DNA of 64,000 nucleotides, taken from positions 62,001-126,000 of the forward strand of contig WEDG01003411.1 in assembly GCA_017591395.1 (NCBI GenBank), read 5' to 3'. Made by a program: the position numbers and the translations under genes. The stretch's first letter is position 1; each line of letters starts with the position of its first letter. The DNA is from Schistocephalus solidus. Taxonomy: Eukaryota > Platyhelminthes > Cestoda > Diphyllobothriidea > Diphyllobothriidae. The notes under the pieces were generated by a model that worked only from the letters and a program-made list of their open reading frames with translations, was not told the origin of the DNA and did not search any database. Positions 1 to 13,289 of the stretch are shown here, piece by piece.

Positions 1-2579
1 GACCTATTTGCCACTGAAGGACTATGAATGGGTTCGCAGAGTTTCTAATGCAACCGAGCCTCCAAATACTTAATATAGGGAAGTAAGTGCGTAACAGATA
101 ACCATCTAATCACAGGGAATTTAGAGCTACATGACATAAAAACAGACACCCTGGTAATCACATAGAGAAAAGGGGTAGTAAATAGAGTGATCTAACAGTG
201 CCAGTCAAAATCTAAGAGACTGAGAGCCAAGCTAATCTAAAATAAAGAAATAATCTGAATGCCGTAGACAAGTAATTTAAATCCTACCTTTTTGCCAATC
301 ACTCATCCTTATACAGATAAAATGTTATGGCAGTTAGAGGGAGTAGAAACTTCATTTCAATTTGGCTTACAAGGACGTACGCAGACCATGCTGTTATATT
401 CAAACAATGAATGAGGAAGCTTTGGTTTGGCCACTCCTGCTATCACGTCAAAATCCTTCGTCTTCAATCTGTGCAGTCTCCAAAACGTATGACATCCGTG
501 ACGCAGTGTCACAGTTTACCTGCATACCACGCTGACACGAGACTTTCTCCCTCGTTGCCCTCGATGTCCGCCGTGTGCCTAACAGCGTGGTGGACGCAGG
601 GACCGCGACATGCGCATGAATGAAGTTGTGGTGATAGTATACTTGTCCAGCATCTGCCGCACCTTCTCACGCGCCTGAACCCGGTGCCATGACCGAGTGA
701 AGGACACCGAAGGGGGTCGAGGTGCAGGTAGCCGGTACGGCGGGAACGTACGTTTATGCGGGCCATCATAACTCGCAGTCGGTGCATAAAGGATCAGGAT
801 TCCGTACAGAGATGAGACGGCTCCGATCCCATGGAGTGGGGATGTATTAAAGCCCAAATTAGAATGAGCCACTACAGCCTGACGGCCTTTAATGCAGCAT
901 GATAGTTTCAAGTGCGCCAGATTGTTTATGGGGAGGAATACGCGCTGAGCTCTGCCTAGCTTAATTCTTCTTCCTATCCCATGCACCAGTTCATTTTGCT
1001 AACGAATCAATCACTTGATACGTGAATTGGGCACAGCGACTAAAAGAGCTAGAAAGCCTGGCTCCCCATTCCATGCACAAGGCCTGGTCTCCCAAAACAA
1101 CACATCAGGATTTCCGAAAAAGTGAGTCAGTAACTCGGGTCTCGCATACGTAGGAATGCCATAGAGTTTGCATGGAGAAAAAGCCAAAGAGCACTGATGA
1201 TAGTGGGAAATGAACCTTTAGAAGTAAACTCGTGTTTTTCCATCATAAGCTATCCATATGGAAATCATAGGAATAGAAAGTCAATAATTTATAATGCCTT
1301 TAATTTGATACCTGCTATTCATTCTATATAATTTGATCTATGTTTCTGCTTTATCGACGCATTCTTTAATAATTGAAGAATCTCGTTTTTTGTTTGGAGG
1401 CATGATACACCTATATAACGGAAGTTGATTAATTGGAGTTGACTCCAAATTTCAGCCAAGAAACCTCAAAGTCTTTCCTGACACACGCCTAAAAGATAAG
1501 TAAAAAGCTTTAGTGGCCATATGGGAAATGGTAACTGAACGAAGAATTATAATTGAAATTTACCTCAGCCCCTTCCTACCCCAGAAAAGCTTATACTTCC
1601 TAATATTTTATAGATTCGTTAATATTTCGAAGCCTTATTTTAATGACAGGGTGGCGTTAGAATTCGTACCATCCTTTCCATCCGTAAGCAATTTCATTTA
1701 AACAAAGTAATATTGTCATGCTGAAAGTAACCAAGATGTAGAAGTTTTATTGGCAATAAATAAACCGTGCATGAGGTAGGTGAGGCATGCACAGAGAATT
1801 TCTAGAATTCAAACCACTTGTATGTGAATTCTGAATCTCTCTTACAGTAGACAAATGAGTATACAAGATTTAAAAAAATATTCTTTCCGAAAATTCAGGA
1901 ACTGAAGGAATTTGGTTTTTCCGGGAATATTCTCCATTTCATTTTATTTGCTTCGTTGGAAGTTGTTAAGCAGTCTGACACGAGACACCCCATTGAGTTG
2001 CTCAAATAATTATGTTGACAAACAGACCATGAAGCCAAGATAGCCCATTTACTAGTCTGTATATTTGATGTCCAGAAATTCCAGGAACATTTATGTTAGA
2101 CAACATTGGTTTTTAATATTTTTTGTATTCACTAACTTAATGCCGTCGCTAAAATTGTTAGTTTTTTTTCTTTTCTCCGCGTAAATAATAACGTAGAATA
2201 GTTTTGAATCTTACTTTGTAAAATATAGTCACATTATTTACACATTTCACCAATACCCATTGACAATATTTATCAGTAAAGGCTTTTCTGCAATTCTGGA
2301 GGTTTAACCATATGCATAATATGCACATAGCAAATATTCCTGCGTGGATCTTCTATGCATGAGTTGCAAAATTGTTTTTGACCGTCTCGGGTTCCTTATC
2401 AACTGCTTAAAGCGAAAAAAATGAATCAGAAGAATAAGGTTGTTCGTTTGCTAGAATCATGGCTTTAGTAGTCTAAACTTTCAAACTCTTACTGAAGTCC
2501 ATCTTGAGCGATAAAACCGGCCACAAAAAATCAGTAACAGTTATAGGGGACGGAGGCCAATCAGACACCAGACACCGTC
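1..2579. other. Intergenic, no gene recognised
   Basis: No coding region, RNA gene or mobile element is recognisable here. Most of it is AT-rich with short homopolymer runs. About 420-990 is clearly richer in G+C and carries overlapping open frames on both strands, none resembling a known family; it is more likely an old dispersed repeat than a gene. Confidence 0.5.
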
Positions 2580-3800
2580 GATGCCTACACTGTCGACTTC
2601 ATTGCAGCCCTGTAAGCCATATTGGCGAGAAATGAAACAACCAACAACGATAAGCACTCCGTCCGACGACGTATCACATCTTTGCTGATGGCACACAGAC
2701 CAACCCAATGAGCTTCGAAGACTGAGTCGAAAGCTATGAAGGAACTAAGGAGGCACGAACAAATTATCATTCTACCCACTGATAAGGGGCGCTCAACTGT
2801 CCTAATGAATTCTAGAAGACTGCAATGAGAAAGCCAAGGCTCTACGTGATGCAAGAGAATTTTACAGACCAGCACAGGACGCATAAGCCAAAGCGGTAGC
2901 AAGTCGGTTGAATAAATTACACAGCAAATTGAAATGCCACAAAATGATTACGGAGACCGCACGGCGCCAAATGATCCATAAACCAAGTGTTCTACTGTGG
3001 CCAATAATTGCTCCAAAAGACAGCCCCACCTATAATCTGGCAAAACTGAAATTCCTCCAAAAAAATCGCCTGCCTCAGTCAGTTCAGCCTCCCAATTCCT
3101 GGCAGACAATTCCTGGCTTCAATCGGACGAAGTGATGGTCTCTTTTGACGCGACGTCCTTATTCACATCCATCTCTCCTAGTTTAGCGCAAGAAGTCTTG
3201 CGCAGAAAACTCGAGGAGTCAACCGACGAAACCTAGAGTTCTCTCAAAATTTAACACCTTATGAAGCTGTTCGAATTTCGTCAAAAAACCTGCTTTAATT
3301 TTGCTTGAGAAACCCATGAGCAGATCAAGAGAACTCCAATGGACTCCCCTATCTCCGGTTTACTGGCAGAATTGGTGAACAAGAGCTGGAAGAGATCGCC
3401 TTCACCATCCCAGCAGCCTATCTTTTGGCACGGTTACGTAGATGGCACATTTGTTATCGTTAACAGGAAATGCTGCAACATTCCCATGATCACCTTAACT
3501 TGATCTTCCCAGATAAAAAATTCCCGAGGGAAGAATAAAAAGAGCAGCAGCTCCCCCTCCTTGATTTACTCGTCAGGCAAAGTTCTAACGGCGAAATAGA
3601 AACGGTTGTCTACAGGAAAGCGACGAACACCACGCAGCTTCTCAATTTTCACAGCAACCATCCAGTGTCTCACAAACGAAGCTGTATGAGAACACTGTTC
3701 AAACGCATCCAGACTAATTGCAGGAACACGGTGGAAAATGCCTGCTAGTCCCGTGACCTCTGCGACCAGTTTATGCGAAACGGCTCTCCGAAGGTGTTCA
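2580..3800 (+). pseudogene. Penelope-like reverse transcriptase, frameshifted
   Basis: This is the RT part of the Penelope-like element; in an intact element it would copy RNA to DNA primed from a nicked target. Sequence runs across all three forward frames with stops. The catalytic YVDD box reads YVDG at 3435-3446, so the second catalytic Asp is replaced by Gly. Motif A keeps its Asp. A fingers-region match (HKPSVLLWPIIAPKDSPTY, about 2983-3044) is shortened relative to the family, suggesting internal deletions. Assignment rests on recognised family motifs, not on a search. Confidence 0.8.
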
Positions 3801-3864
3801 TAAGCTGATGCCTATGTGTTCGCCCTTAAAGAACCCAACTAGAACCAACCCCTACGGTATGGCA

Positions 3865-4330
3865 GGCGATGCCATACGTCAAGGACGTGTCAGAAGCGAC
3901 TGAGCGCATTGTTGCGGGACTTGGTGTCGGAATTGCACACTGGCCCAAAGCCATCATGCGCTGCAGGGTCATAAGAATCAAGGATAAATTAAATCCTAAT
4001 GCAGTTGAGGGAAGTCTATGGCATCCCGTGCCAAAACTCTTCCCGTAACTACACAGAACAGACTAGACATAATTGGATCGCGCATACACGAGCATAAGCT
4101 GGCTGTGAGACGGGGTGATGGCTTATCAAAACTGACTGCCCACACCTACAAAATGGGTAAGGTGTTTAACTTCGCAGCCACGAAGATAAACGCCCACGCC
4201 AGAAGCAAGACAAGCCGAGAATCGACTTACGCACACTAGATCATAATCAATGCCAAAAGACCTGATGCCCTGGAGCTCATTAATTTTTTTTGAGGACTTA
4301 CACACCCACAGCGAAAGAAGCAAATATGAG
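3865..4330 (+). pseudogene. GIY-YIG endonuclease domain of Penelope-like element
   Basis: This follows the RT and starts with the linker LPYVKDVSEATERIVAGLG (about 3870-3925), a typical junction in flatworm Penelope-like elements. The last part (4018-4239) contains RRGDGLSKLTAHTYK and FNFAATKINAHA, which match the C-terminal half of the endonuclease. The GIY and YIG core motifs are not readable: the segment where they should lie is frameshifted and substituted. It is non-functional as it stands. Confidence 0.75.
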
Positions 4331-7300
4331 TATTAAAATAGTAGTAACCAACTCTGATTGTAGCTTTGGTGGAGAATTAATTAGCAGATGATATCACACA
4401 TATGGCCTTTATTACTACTTTCCTTGCAAAAATTACGATTTTTAAGAAGTTTTTGAAATTTCCATTACAATTATTTTCAATAAATTGAATCACAAAAGCG
4501 ATATTTCTACAACATTTTTCAAAATCCCACGATTTAATAACGCAAGCTTCTTGATACAGCAGTCACCCCGGTTCGAAGATTGTCGTATAGATATGAAAAA
4601 CAGACTTAATTCGTTGTGTGAAAAGATATTTAATTAATTTCAAGTAATGGTCATTCCTTCGAAAAGAAAATCCAATAACATGTAAATTTTATACAGCTAT
4701 ATGGAAGATGGAAGTCGTTATAGATTCAATCATGGCTAAAGACTGAAGGGCTAATCAAACGCCGCAGAGAGCGGTACGTTTATTTTCAGTTGCGGATCAA
4801 TAGCATTTGTCCCCTCTTACAGATAACTTGGTTTTGCCATGATTCAAGCCACAGAACTAAGGACAAAGTATTGCATTCAAACAAAAGAAAATGTTTTTAT
4901 TTACTTTTAGCAGCGTGTGTTGGGAATATCATATTGACTGAGAACTGGCATCCTGGAAAAGACGCCTCTTATCTGGAGCCTAGGATTTTGTTATCACTAA
5001 GCTTCGAACTGATTGAAGGGTAGTATAGATTGCAGGTCAAATACGGTTGACCATTCAGTTAGCCATTAGCGGAGATAATATTGCCTTCAATCTGCGCTTA
5101 TCAAAAATACTTGACTAGAGCCTCTTATTTTCCAAAAGAATTTCTGGGTGCTACCTATTTTTACAGCAGAAAAAAGTAGAAAAGCGTAAGGAAAGGCACT
5201 AATGCTAACTACCTAGCTCAGCGAATAAGACTTTTGGCATAATTTAAATTCTAAAAATGTTCCATCCCCAGGATAATATTAAAAATGATATACTTGAACA
5301 AACCAGGTATTCCAGTGAATCAGATACATAACATTCATTCATAAAAATGTGGTACCTGAACTGCAAGCTTTCAAAATACGTTTATTCAACTGATTATTAT
5401 TCCTAAGTAACTAGAGGCACGTCTGCTAAAAATATGCATCTAACTCAAGTTCCCTAAATAAACGTGCCTGATAAATTATTGATCGTATAAAACAACAATA
5501 GTACAGTAAAATCCACGTATTTCTGACCAAGGAGAAGAAATGTTTCGTGATTAGTTCTGAATGGTTTTCGAAAAATTTAACTGATTACGCAAAATACCTT
5601 ATGATACCGGCTCTTTTGAGACATATTAAATCCGAAGAGAATAAATTTTGCCTGCTTGAGAAGCCTGTTTTGCCCTTCTTATGCGGGCATTTGAGTGAGG
5701 TACACCTCGTCAGAGCCTCAGTTGAGTTCAGTTATATCAGCAGTCGATGACTATCAAAATATTTTTTTAGGTTGGGGCATGGAGATTGTGTAATGTACTA
5801 CTTTGCCTTTCCAACCTTGGGTCGGGGAACGCGAAGTCTAAAATTAGGCATTTGCAATGCAAAGGGCATCATGGGTGCAAAACGATAAGTGTTAAGCCAT
5901 AGCCAATCGTGAACCTAATCAAATCTGATTCACCACACTAAATGATGTATGACAGGGTGCACAGCGACGCCAAATCTCTGTACTTTCAGCTACACAAGCA
6001 TGCCGCTATAACCAAACGTCGAATGTGATATTAAAAGGACACTGTGCACATAGCTCGCCGATCTGATTGCAGAACAGCAGCAGTTTTAAAGCGAAAGCAT
6101 ATCTTAAGCAAACGATATCGAGTCACTCACAAACTGACAGTTGTATTATTAAAATTTTGGCTTATTCGGCAGCCATAAATCCTTTCGGTCATTATTTTGC
6201 TGAATAAGGTAAACATAGAAAACCCTTTAAAAGAGAACATCTAGGTTTTTATGTTTATTTTTAAGACAAACTTCAGCTGTAAGGAAGAGTAGTCTAATTA
6301 ACTTGGACAACAATATGAAACAAAGGCGGTCTCAAACCCGAGTATTACATTCAATCATATTTCACGGACTTTACCATTTTTAATCAAAGGAAATTCTTCA
6401 AAAAGTCTTGTTATTCTTACATTTATAAAAATACGCCAATTTTAGAAAGCATGACATCTAAAACTAAAGCTTCGTTGAAAAAACGATACTAATTTTCGTT
6501 TTTGGTTTTTTTTACTTTGTTGAACAGTCGATAATTGTAAACACTTGATACAGTTTTCAAGAGATGCTACTTTTAACATGCTTTAAAAAGCTCTACCTCT
6601 ATTACCGTTTCAGATAGAAATACATCTTATTTACTTCAATATGGCCGGATAAAGAAATATTTTAAAGGAAAAATATCTTTGCTGAACTATAAACTATCAC
6701 CGATGAATTTTCAAATGAGAAGATGAAAGTTTGGTCATCCATTTTGACCAGGTCTACCATGTGACCTAAAACATGTTTCAAGGACGGTAGTTTAGTTTAT
6801 AGTGACAGCAGATTTGCGCTGCGCTTATCATACTCCCCCATTCTTACCCTCCTGGGCCCGGAAACATGACTGATTTAAGAAGACCGGAAGCGAGAAAGGG
6901 CGCAGGTGGCTGGTGCGACCGTAGCCGCACTGAAAAATTTCGTCACATCCGGCTCAAATTCTATTGAATAGGAGCGTACTTGCGAGCACATGAAAAATGA
7001 TCCATTACAGCATGACTCCCAGTCCGCCAGTCAGTCACTTTACAAAAGCACACTGGGCTGACTGTGAGGTAAGAGTTATCCCGTCAGTTAGCAGCCTTCC
7101 AAGGCATGGCTTTAAGCGCAGAGCGATAGTTTCAAGCGCATCAGTTTTTCATGGTGAGGGAAATGTGCTCAGCTGTCGACCTAACCTTCTATTTCCATCC
7201 CAAGGCCCAATCTCACCGTCCAAGCGGGTCAGTTATCTAGGGCGATGCTTGAACAGAGTGGTTGAGATGGCTAAAGGCCTAATTTGCACGATTCACATAG

Positions 7301-7436
7301 ATACAGAGGAGCAAATTTTGTTTGAATTGTTGCATGACCTCTGAGCAGGAGTAATGGGCAGAGAGGACGGAGAGGACCTTCTCAGTCTGATTTAAAATGC
7401 TTCCTGACATCAGGAAATACTGAAGGAAGAAAAATC
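4331..7436. other. Intergenic, no gene recognised
   Basis: AT-rich sequence with short open frames only. None carries a recognisable domain, and no RNA gene or repeat family was identified. A less AT-rich patch around 6840-7340 has a 115-codon open frame of no known family. Confidence 0.5.
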
Positions 7437-7685
7437 ATTGCTTATTGGTTAGATAGTTGGGCTTGTGATCAAGAGGTCGCATGTTCGAGCCTCGGGTGTC
7501 TGATACTGACTAATGACGACCAGAAATGGCTATTTCAGTCTCCCTTATCTCTGTCACATTGCTTATCTGCCTCTTCTACTACTAGCCACTATGCGGTTCC
7601 TGGTGGAGCTCGAGGATGAACCCCAAGGCAGAATGGGACGAGTGAGTTCCGTTAACGAACAGTGAGCGCTAATTAAGAAATTCAG
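7437..7685 (+). mobile_element. tRNA-derived SINE, copy 1
   Basis: This is a tRNA-like head with an A-box-like TTGGTTAGATAGTTGG and a B-box-like GTTCGAGCC (about 7492-7500). It is followed by a body containing CCAGAAATGGCTATTTCAG and CTTATCTGCCTCTTC and a tail CAAGGCAGAATGGGACG. The same body recurs at 7719-7935, 27585-27705 (minus), and its tail at 27725-27840, so this is a dispersed family. SINEs have no coding capacity and depend on a partner LINE. Boundaries are approximate. Confidence 0.75.
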
Positions 7686-7718
7686 TCAATATCCCCGATC
7701 TAAACCAGCAAGACAATG

Positions 7719-7935
7719 AGCCCGTAGTTCAATGGTTAGAGCGTTGGACTTTTGATCAACAATTCGTGGGCTCAAGCTTCGGGTTGAGCACCAAGTACGG
7801 TTGGGTATGCCTGGCTGATGATGGCTAATAGGCCAGAAATGGAAATTCAAGTCTCTATTGTTTTCTTTGACATTGTTCATCTGCCTCTTCAATCACTGCT
7901 TGGCTATGCGAACACCTGTCAAGGCTTTAAATGTC
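7719..7935 (+). mobile_element. tRNA-derived SINE, copy 2, with hammerhead-like core
   Basis: It starts with GCCCGTAGTTCAATGGTTAG, a good pol III A box in a tRNA-like context, and has a B-box-like GGCTCAAGC about 45 bases on. The body parallels copy 1 immediately upstream, in the same orientation, about 35 bases after its end. The anticodon arm pairs poorly, so this is a SINE rather than a working tRNA gene. It differs from copy 1 in keeping a complete stem II in the hammerhead-like segment. Confidence 0.75.
7815..7853 (+). ncRNA. Hammerhead-ribozyme-like core within SINE
   Basis: The sequence reads CTGATGA (7815-7821), then TGGC-TAATAG-GCCA (a 4-bp stem II with a 6-base loop, 7822-7835), then GAAA (7836-7839). 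After 11 more bases comes GTC (7851-7853), which could be the cleavage triplet. This is the exact order and spacing of a hammerhead catalytic core. Hammerheads inside tRNA-derived SINEs are known from schistosomes (Sm-alpha). Stem III here is weak (A-T and T-G only) and stem I is not convincing, so this copy may be dead or degenerate. Confidence 0.5.
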
Positions 7936-10900
7936 CTTTTAGTCTTACAAAGCAGATGCCATTTATTAGGTTCTAGGGCGCAGTGTTCATCGTTTTATTT
8001 CAAAAACTTTGGGCGATCGAGACGTGCATCCTGGCCATCGGCATCGTCCCCTGATCTATGCGAGCCGAAGACTACTGCGATGCGAGCCAACTTCTCCGCG
8101 CGTTGACACATCGATTCCTGTAAGTCAGGAGGCATCGGCTGAACAAAATATACGGTCGTGTAGGAGCAGCAAGGAACACCTGCCGGCCTCTTTAACAGAA
8201 GATAAAAAGAAAACCTTTACAAGTTTTACATTTGAACATTTTTGAAATGCTCACTTAAGTTGAATTTAAACGAAGTCCGTCTTTATGGGGCCAGATGTTA
8301 CTTAACTCCTCCTGCCTCCTGTGCACAGAAGGTTCTGGTGTCGGCTCAATGTCCACCATGAACTAGCACCTCTATAATTCGGTCCTCATGATGACTGCTC
8401 TGCAGCCCTCTCCGATCGCCCCCCACCCAAGGGTTGACGGTTCTTACTAATTCCACATGCATTTAACTTCTCCTCCTGTCCAGATCAATACTTCACTCAC
8501 TTAAACTGCTGCTCATGACATTATATCAATTTTTCTGCTCCGCAGATCCCGGGAAGGAGACAAATTCAAAGCCTACTCATGGTTACTCATCTATCTTGAA
8601 AATATTGCCAAATTTTGAGGCCAGATAATGGTTTGCTGAAAACGAGCATTTACCTGCTTTTTTTCTGCAGACAAACAAGCAAAAGAGCTGCTCTAACATG
8701 AATTACTTATCCAACGCTCGAAAGAGTTCTGGGTGCGCTAGCACCTCCTCCAAATAAGAGCAGGCACAGCTGAACTGGGTTTTTTTTAATAAGAAATGTG
8801 CACAGTAAGAATGTCAAAGTTTGGATGACCTTCATTACGGCTGTCTAAAACAAGGACATGAAGTAAAAATTACGATTTCAACAGCATGAAATTTTCGCTA
8901 TTGATTTAAGATGCATTCATCAATTCAAATACATGTCAGTTTACTCATACAAATGCCTACATTTTCTTGTAATATTTCTTCAAAAAAATATTTTTCTGAA
9001 AATATAATACTTATTATTATATCATACTAATTAATCATCTTTAGGTTTAAATAATAAGTTTTCAATATCCGACTTATTTGGAATCTGACTTGTTTTTACT
9101 TCTGAATTCAGGGTATCGAAACTTCAATCCGTATAATATCTGCAACTACGAAAACATAATTTCTAAACGCTATTAAGACGGTAACATATAGGGAAATCAA
9201 AATTTTGTGACGAATATGGACTATTTTACTAACTTTAAAAGCACCATTAGTAAATGGACAGATAGCATGCTTTATAAATAGAAAATTCAGTCTAAAAAAT
9301 TTCATAAGAAAAATATTTTAATAACTTTAACCTAAAATTTCTACAAGCTAAATATTTGAAGAATATATCGCTTCTACCAGATGAGTGGAAGAGGGAATAT
9401 GCTGATGCATTTTCTCCAAGAAATGTTTTTGAATTTATAAAGGTATCAAAAAGAATAGGGAGAAAATCCGAATACTTATGAAGTTCTTTAACTGAGTGTG
9501 GTTTTTGTTGACAGCTGGAAAAATGCTCCTTCAAATTCGGCCAAGCGCTTCCTACTACCCCTATCCGGCCGTATTCTGCTGCGTGAAAATTACTATTGTA
9601 ACCCTAAGTAAGCCCCCTTAATTGAAAATAAAGTTGACAATTTCGGTTAATATTTCCTCAGAACGTTCATTGGCCTGCCCTAAAAATCTCAAGTGGGGTG
9701 AGAAAACTAGGTGTCAATGACACAAACTTAATTTTCGATTTTCCTTCAAGTTATTATTGCATGAGGAAATAACCTGACCCTGCATTGATAAATCACAGAA
9801 AAGTGGACATTAAATTGGTTATTTAACACCAATAATTTGAGAAAAATTATTTCATGTAGCTTTACACTTTAGCTGGTCAAGCCAGCCTTTTTGTAGACAT
9901 AGAGGTAACTATGATCTAATAGCCTTCACTGCCTTTAATTTTACCTCAAGTCTTTTTTATTTACCAAAGGTTGCAAAGTCCTTTGACTAAAAACGATAGC
10001 AGACGAAATGAATGGGATGCATTTAGATTACTAGATAAATTCTACATACTAAATTTCAGCAGGTTATGTCAGATAAGCCTACGTTTCCCTCGATATAAAT
10101 AGTGATGAGAGGAAATATGCGTAATAATATCTTTCAACAGTGCAATATTTCGATGATGTAGAATAAAATCAATTCTGAAATGAGTAGGTTTCCATATATA
10201 ACTGGTGTTGCGAGAGAATATAGCCTCTAAAAATCCAGATGTAGACGAGTTTCAGGATCTTTCCTTATGTCGAGTTTATCGTTAATCCGAGCATTAATGT
10301 TGGAAGTGATCTTGCTATTCCCTCAACGATTTGATTGATTTTTCTCCTTAACTAACGTAACTATTTTTGTACGCTGAATATTTGCCCATTTCTCGTTTGT
10401 TTAAAATTAATATTTGGTGATGCTTTTTGTTTGGTGGTGGGTTTCTATGCTAAGAAGACCATACTCAGGATAACAGTATTAAATGTTTGGACCATGTGAC
10501 AAGCCCATGACTTAAAAATCCATCCACTAATATAATTATGACTTTGGTGCGGCTAAAATTTTGCACCTTTTCCTGAGCGATACTGAGTTACCATTTCTAA
10601 GCAATTTAAATTAATGTCATAGGAGTACACTTTATTAGTCTTCTCTCTCAAACATACAGCCGAAGTTTTTGGTGTTTTACCGCATTTGTTTTTAATCAAT
10701 TTACAAGGATCTGCTAGTTCGATTATTGACGTACACATTTATTACCTTCCCACCCTCACCTTCGCAGTATTGCACACCTTTTGTATGAAAACCTGGTAAA
10801 ATGTGTTTGGGTAAACCAGGAGGTGTTAGGTAAGCGCGAACGGGCTTCTTAGTTCTGTTAGCCCATGCGCCCAACCTCAGGATCAGTTGGTTGACCAGCT

Positions 10901-13289
10901 GGAAGAATCGACTAGTGCACGGTAGAGTTAGGGCGAGTGAGGTCGACAGTCACCACATATTCCTGATTCTAAACGGTCCGTGAGGCTTTGTAAACTATCG
11001 TGGTACGCTAAAACTCGTGGCTTGGTTGCATGAAAACGGAATGGACAACTTGGTACTTTCAGGATAGAAAGTCAGTTTGAAATGACCCCAATGACGCGCC
11101 TACTCTCATGGGACCTGAGCCTCCCAACTTTTTGTGGTGCGAAAACTAGGTTCACTGGGTGCGTACCAGGCGTGCATAGTGCATGTAGACGCGATGGTTA
11201 GCTCTGTGATCCGCTGCGCTTAATCCCACCTCTGGGTTTCTTGAATTTACCCACTCCAGGAGGGTGAAGAACTTAGAAGTGTGATAGATGCTGCGCAAGC
11301 CGATTCGCATTCGCGCGTAAGTCACTGTCCCTCCGCCCACCCTACATTGGACATGGTTGGAATCGACGGTCGAATAGTCACGTGCCGACAACCCCCATCA
11401 AGTTTTTCTTGCAGTCGTTACGCGATCACCAGTGTAGGTTGCAGGCCGTCTTCTCCATGGCCAAACGATCATAGTTAGTTCCTTTCTTTAAGCTGGATTT
11501 GCTCGCGAGCGCCACCCTTCGCATAACCAGTGAGACTACCAAAAACCGATTACTTTGGTTGATTACAGTCGTATTTTACAAAATACGCTAACTTTGAGGA
11601 AAAGCATTAGGTACATTAACAAAATTTTGTCTCCAGATTTCCCTTTGAAATTCTACTTCTGGGCGTTTGAAGATAAGATGCTAGTCAGGGGTGTGGTAGG
11701 AAATTTCAAATTTATCCACTTCGACTAATGAGATCACTTTCCATTGTTTCTAACGCAAACGAGAAAACCATTGCCGTTCTGCCCTTTAATGCATTCCATA
11801 TCATCTTCGTCATTTCCACCGTAATTTCTGATTAACACAGCACTCTTTTCACATATAGCTATAAAAACATCGCAAAGACCATTCCGATTTGGTTCAAATC
11901 AAGCTATTTTAAGCAGAGCCAGTAAACCTGGGTTTTAATTCTTTATCAGCACTGCTAATTCGTTACTGAAGTACAGTTCTTTTTAACGGTGAATTTTGCA
12001 ATCGAAACATGGTTTTCCCGGAATAACTGTGAACAAGGCAAATGTGACGAACTGTGGAATTTAATGGCGTCATAAAATCGAAGACGTCATTTTCAACTGC
12101 ACAGGTTCAATTAAGAGACGGCCTAGAGGAATGAAACAAGATACATGGATAAAACCATGGGATGTTGCTCTGATATGCGAGTGTGCTTGGTGAAGGCGAG
12201 CGGGAAAAGTTGTCTTGGTGAGTGAAAACTCCTCACTTGTGCTTACGAGGTCATTAATATAAGCATATTTTGTTGTCTTTGCCTCGTTCAAATCCGGTAA
12301 TCTACATAATTTTAGAAATTACTGTAAACGTTTACTGTGAGCTAACCCTAATTGAAAGGCTTAACATGGCGGAGTTAGTTCGAGATAAGCCCATGTGCGT
12401 CCAGGGACTTACTCAGTGCTTGAAGGTTTCTATGGGCTTGGTTGGGTTTAATTTAGAAACGTTTTTGCGCTTCATTGCACATTGGCGCGAAGAAAGTCAT
12501 TTTACTCACACTCCAGGCTTACCTAACGTAGATAACTCCAAAAGCACCTTTGCACTGATGCAGCTAAGGTGTGCCAGTCAAAGCATATCACTTGTTACAA
12601 ATTAATGCTTCGCAGATCTATGAAGCGTGAGTTCGTGGTTTGGCTACTGTAACACTTATCGGTAGTTAGAAAGGTTTCGTTTCTGTGCAACAAGTTTCAA
12701 AAAGAAGAACGTTTTCTCTCTGTTTACCGCACTTGGACACGAACAGCAATAGACTCTAACCGAAATTCCCGAAAGTTAGGGATATACAAGCTCCGTTTTG
12801 AGCTGTTTGTATCATTGACTGGGTGTTTATGAATGGTTTATGTTATCACTGGGCCAATTTGATGAACGCAGTTACGTCTGAACTAAAGAGGGAAACAGCT
12901 TGTTCAAACGGGGTTTACTAGACTGCAGGCACGAATAAGGCGTGTTTAAGTCAATATTTCCATCACAGCAAGCAACCTATCTTTAAAAAATTTAAAACCT
13001 TCTATCAGTTTTATGTCAAGAAAATTGATGGTTCTGTGTGCTAGAGTGCTAATTCATGATTACGATTAAAGACTCCCTCTCCTTATCGAGACATGGTGCT
13101 ATTTTCAAAGGCAAGTCACAAGATCCTGCGAAGGTGACAGTTTTCCCAACCACAACTGTTCTCACTTTTGAAGGATGTCTCCTCTGTTCCAAGTCGGCAC
13201 CATAACGTCAATCTGCAATCCCTGAAGTAGGATTCTGTAGGGACAACAAACAAATTCGTACAGACTGCCTTCCAGTGGAAGCTTGTAAT
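7936..13289. other. Intergenic, no gene recognised
   Basis: Mostly AT-rich. A block richer in G+C lies at about 10750-11480, with open frames on both strands (79 codons minus, 65 plus) that match nothing known to me; it may be an old repeat. An open frame of 111 codons at 12270-12605 has no recognisable domain. Confidence 0.5.

Larger units (their letters stand above)
2580..4330 (+). mobile_element. Penelope-like element (RT + GIY-YIG), decayed
   Basis: This is the remnant of a Penelope-like retroelement, a family whose single ORF joins a reverse transcriptase to a C-terminal GIY-YIG endonuclease. The translated frames follow the family order. First comes an N-terminal segment with LPTDKGRSTVLMN (about 2770-2810), then SPTYNLAK (about 3035), then motif A as SFDATSLFTSI (about 3138-3170). 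These are followed by TPMDSPISGLLAEL (about 3335-3380), YVDG, and a thumb region with YRKATNTTQLLNFHSNHP (about 3610-3665). The endonuclease region follows after about 3870. The reading frame shifts repeatedly and there are in-frame stops, so it cannot be active. No flanking terminal repeats were recognised. Confidence 0.85.

Noticed and set aside
579..986. 135-codon minus frame
   Set aside because: No family motif, overlapping frames on both strands, and no splice or promoter context; treated as a shadow in a G+C-richer block.
6997..7344. 115-codon plus frame
   Set aside because: Composition and motifs do not suggest a protein family; no supporting context.
7720..7795. Functional tRNA gene
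   Set aside because: The anticodon stem does not pair properly and the sequence continues into a SINE body shared by other copies.
12270..12605. 111-codon plus frame
   Set aside because: No recognisable domain; AT-rich surroundings give such frames by chance.
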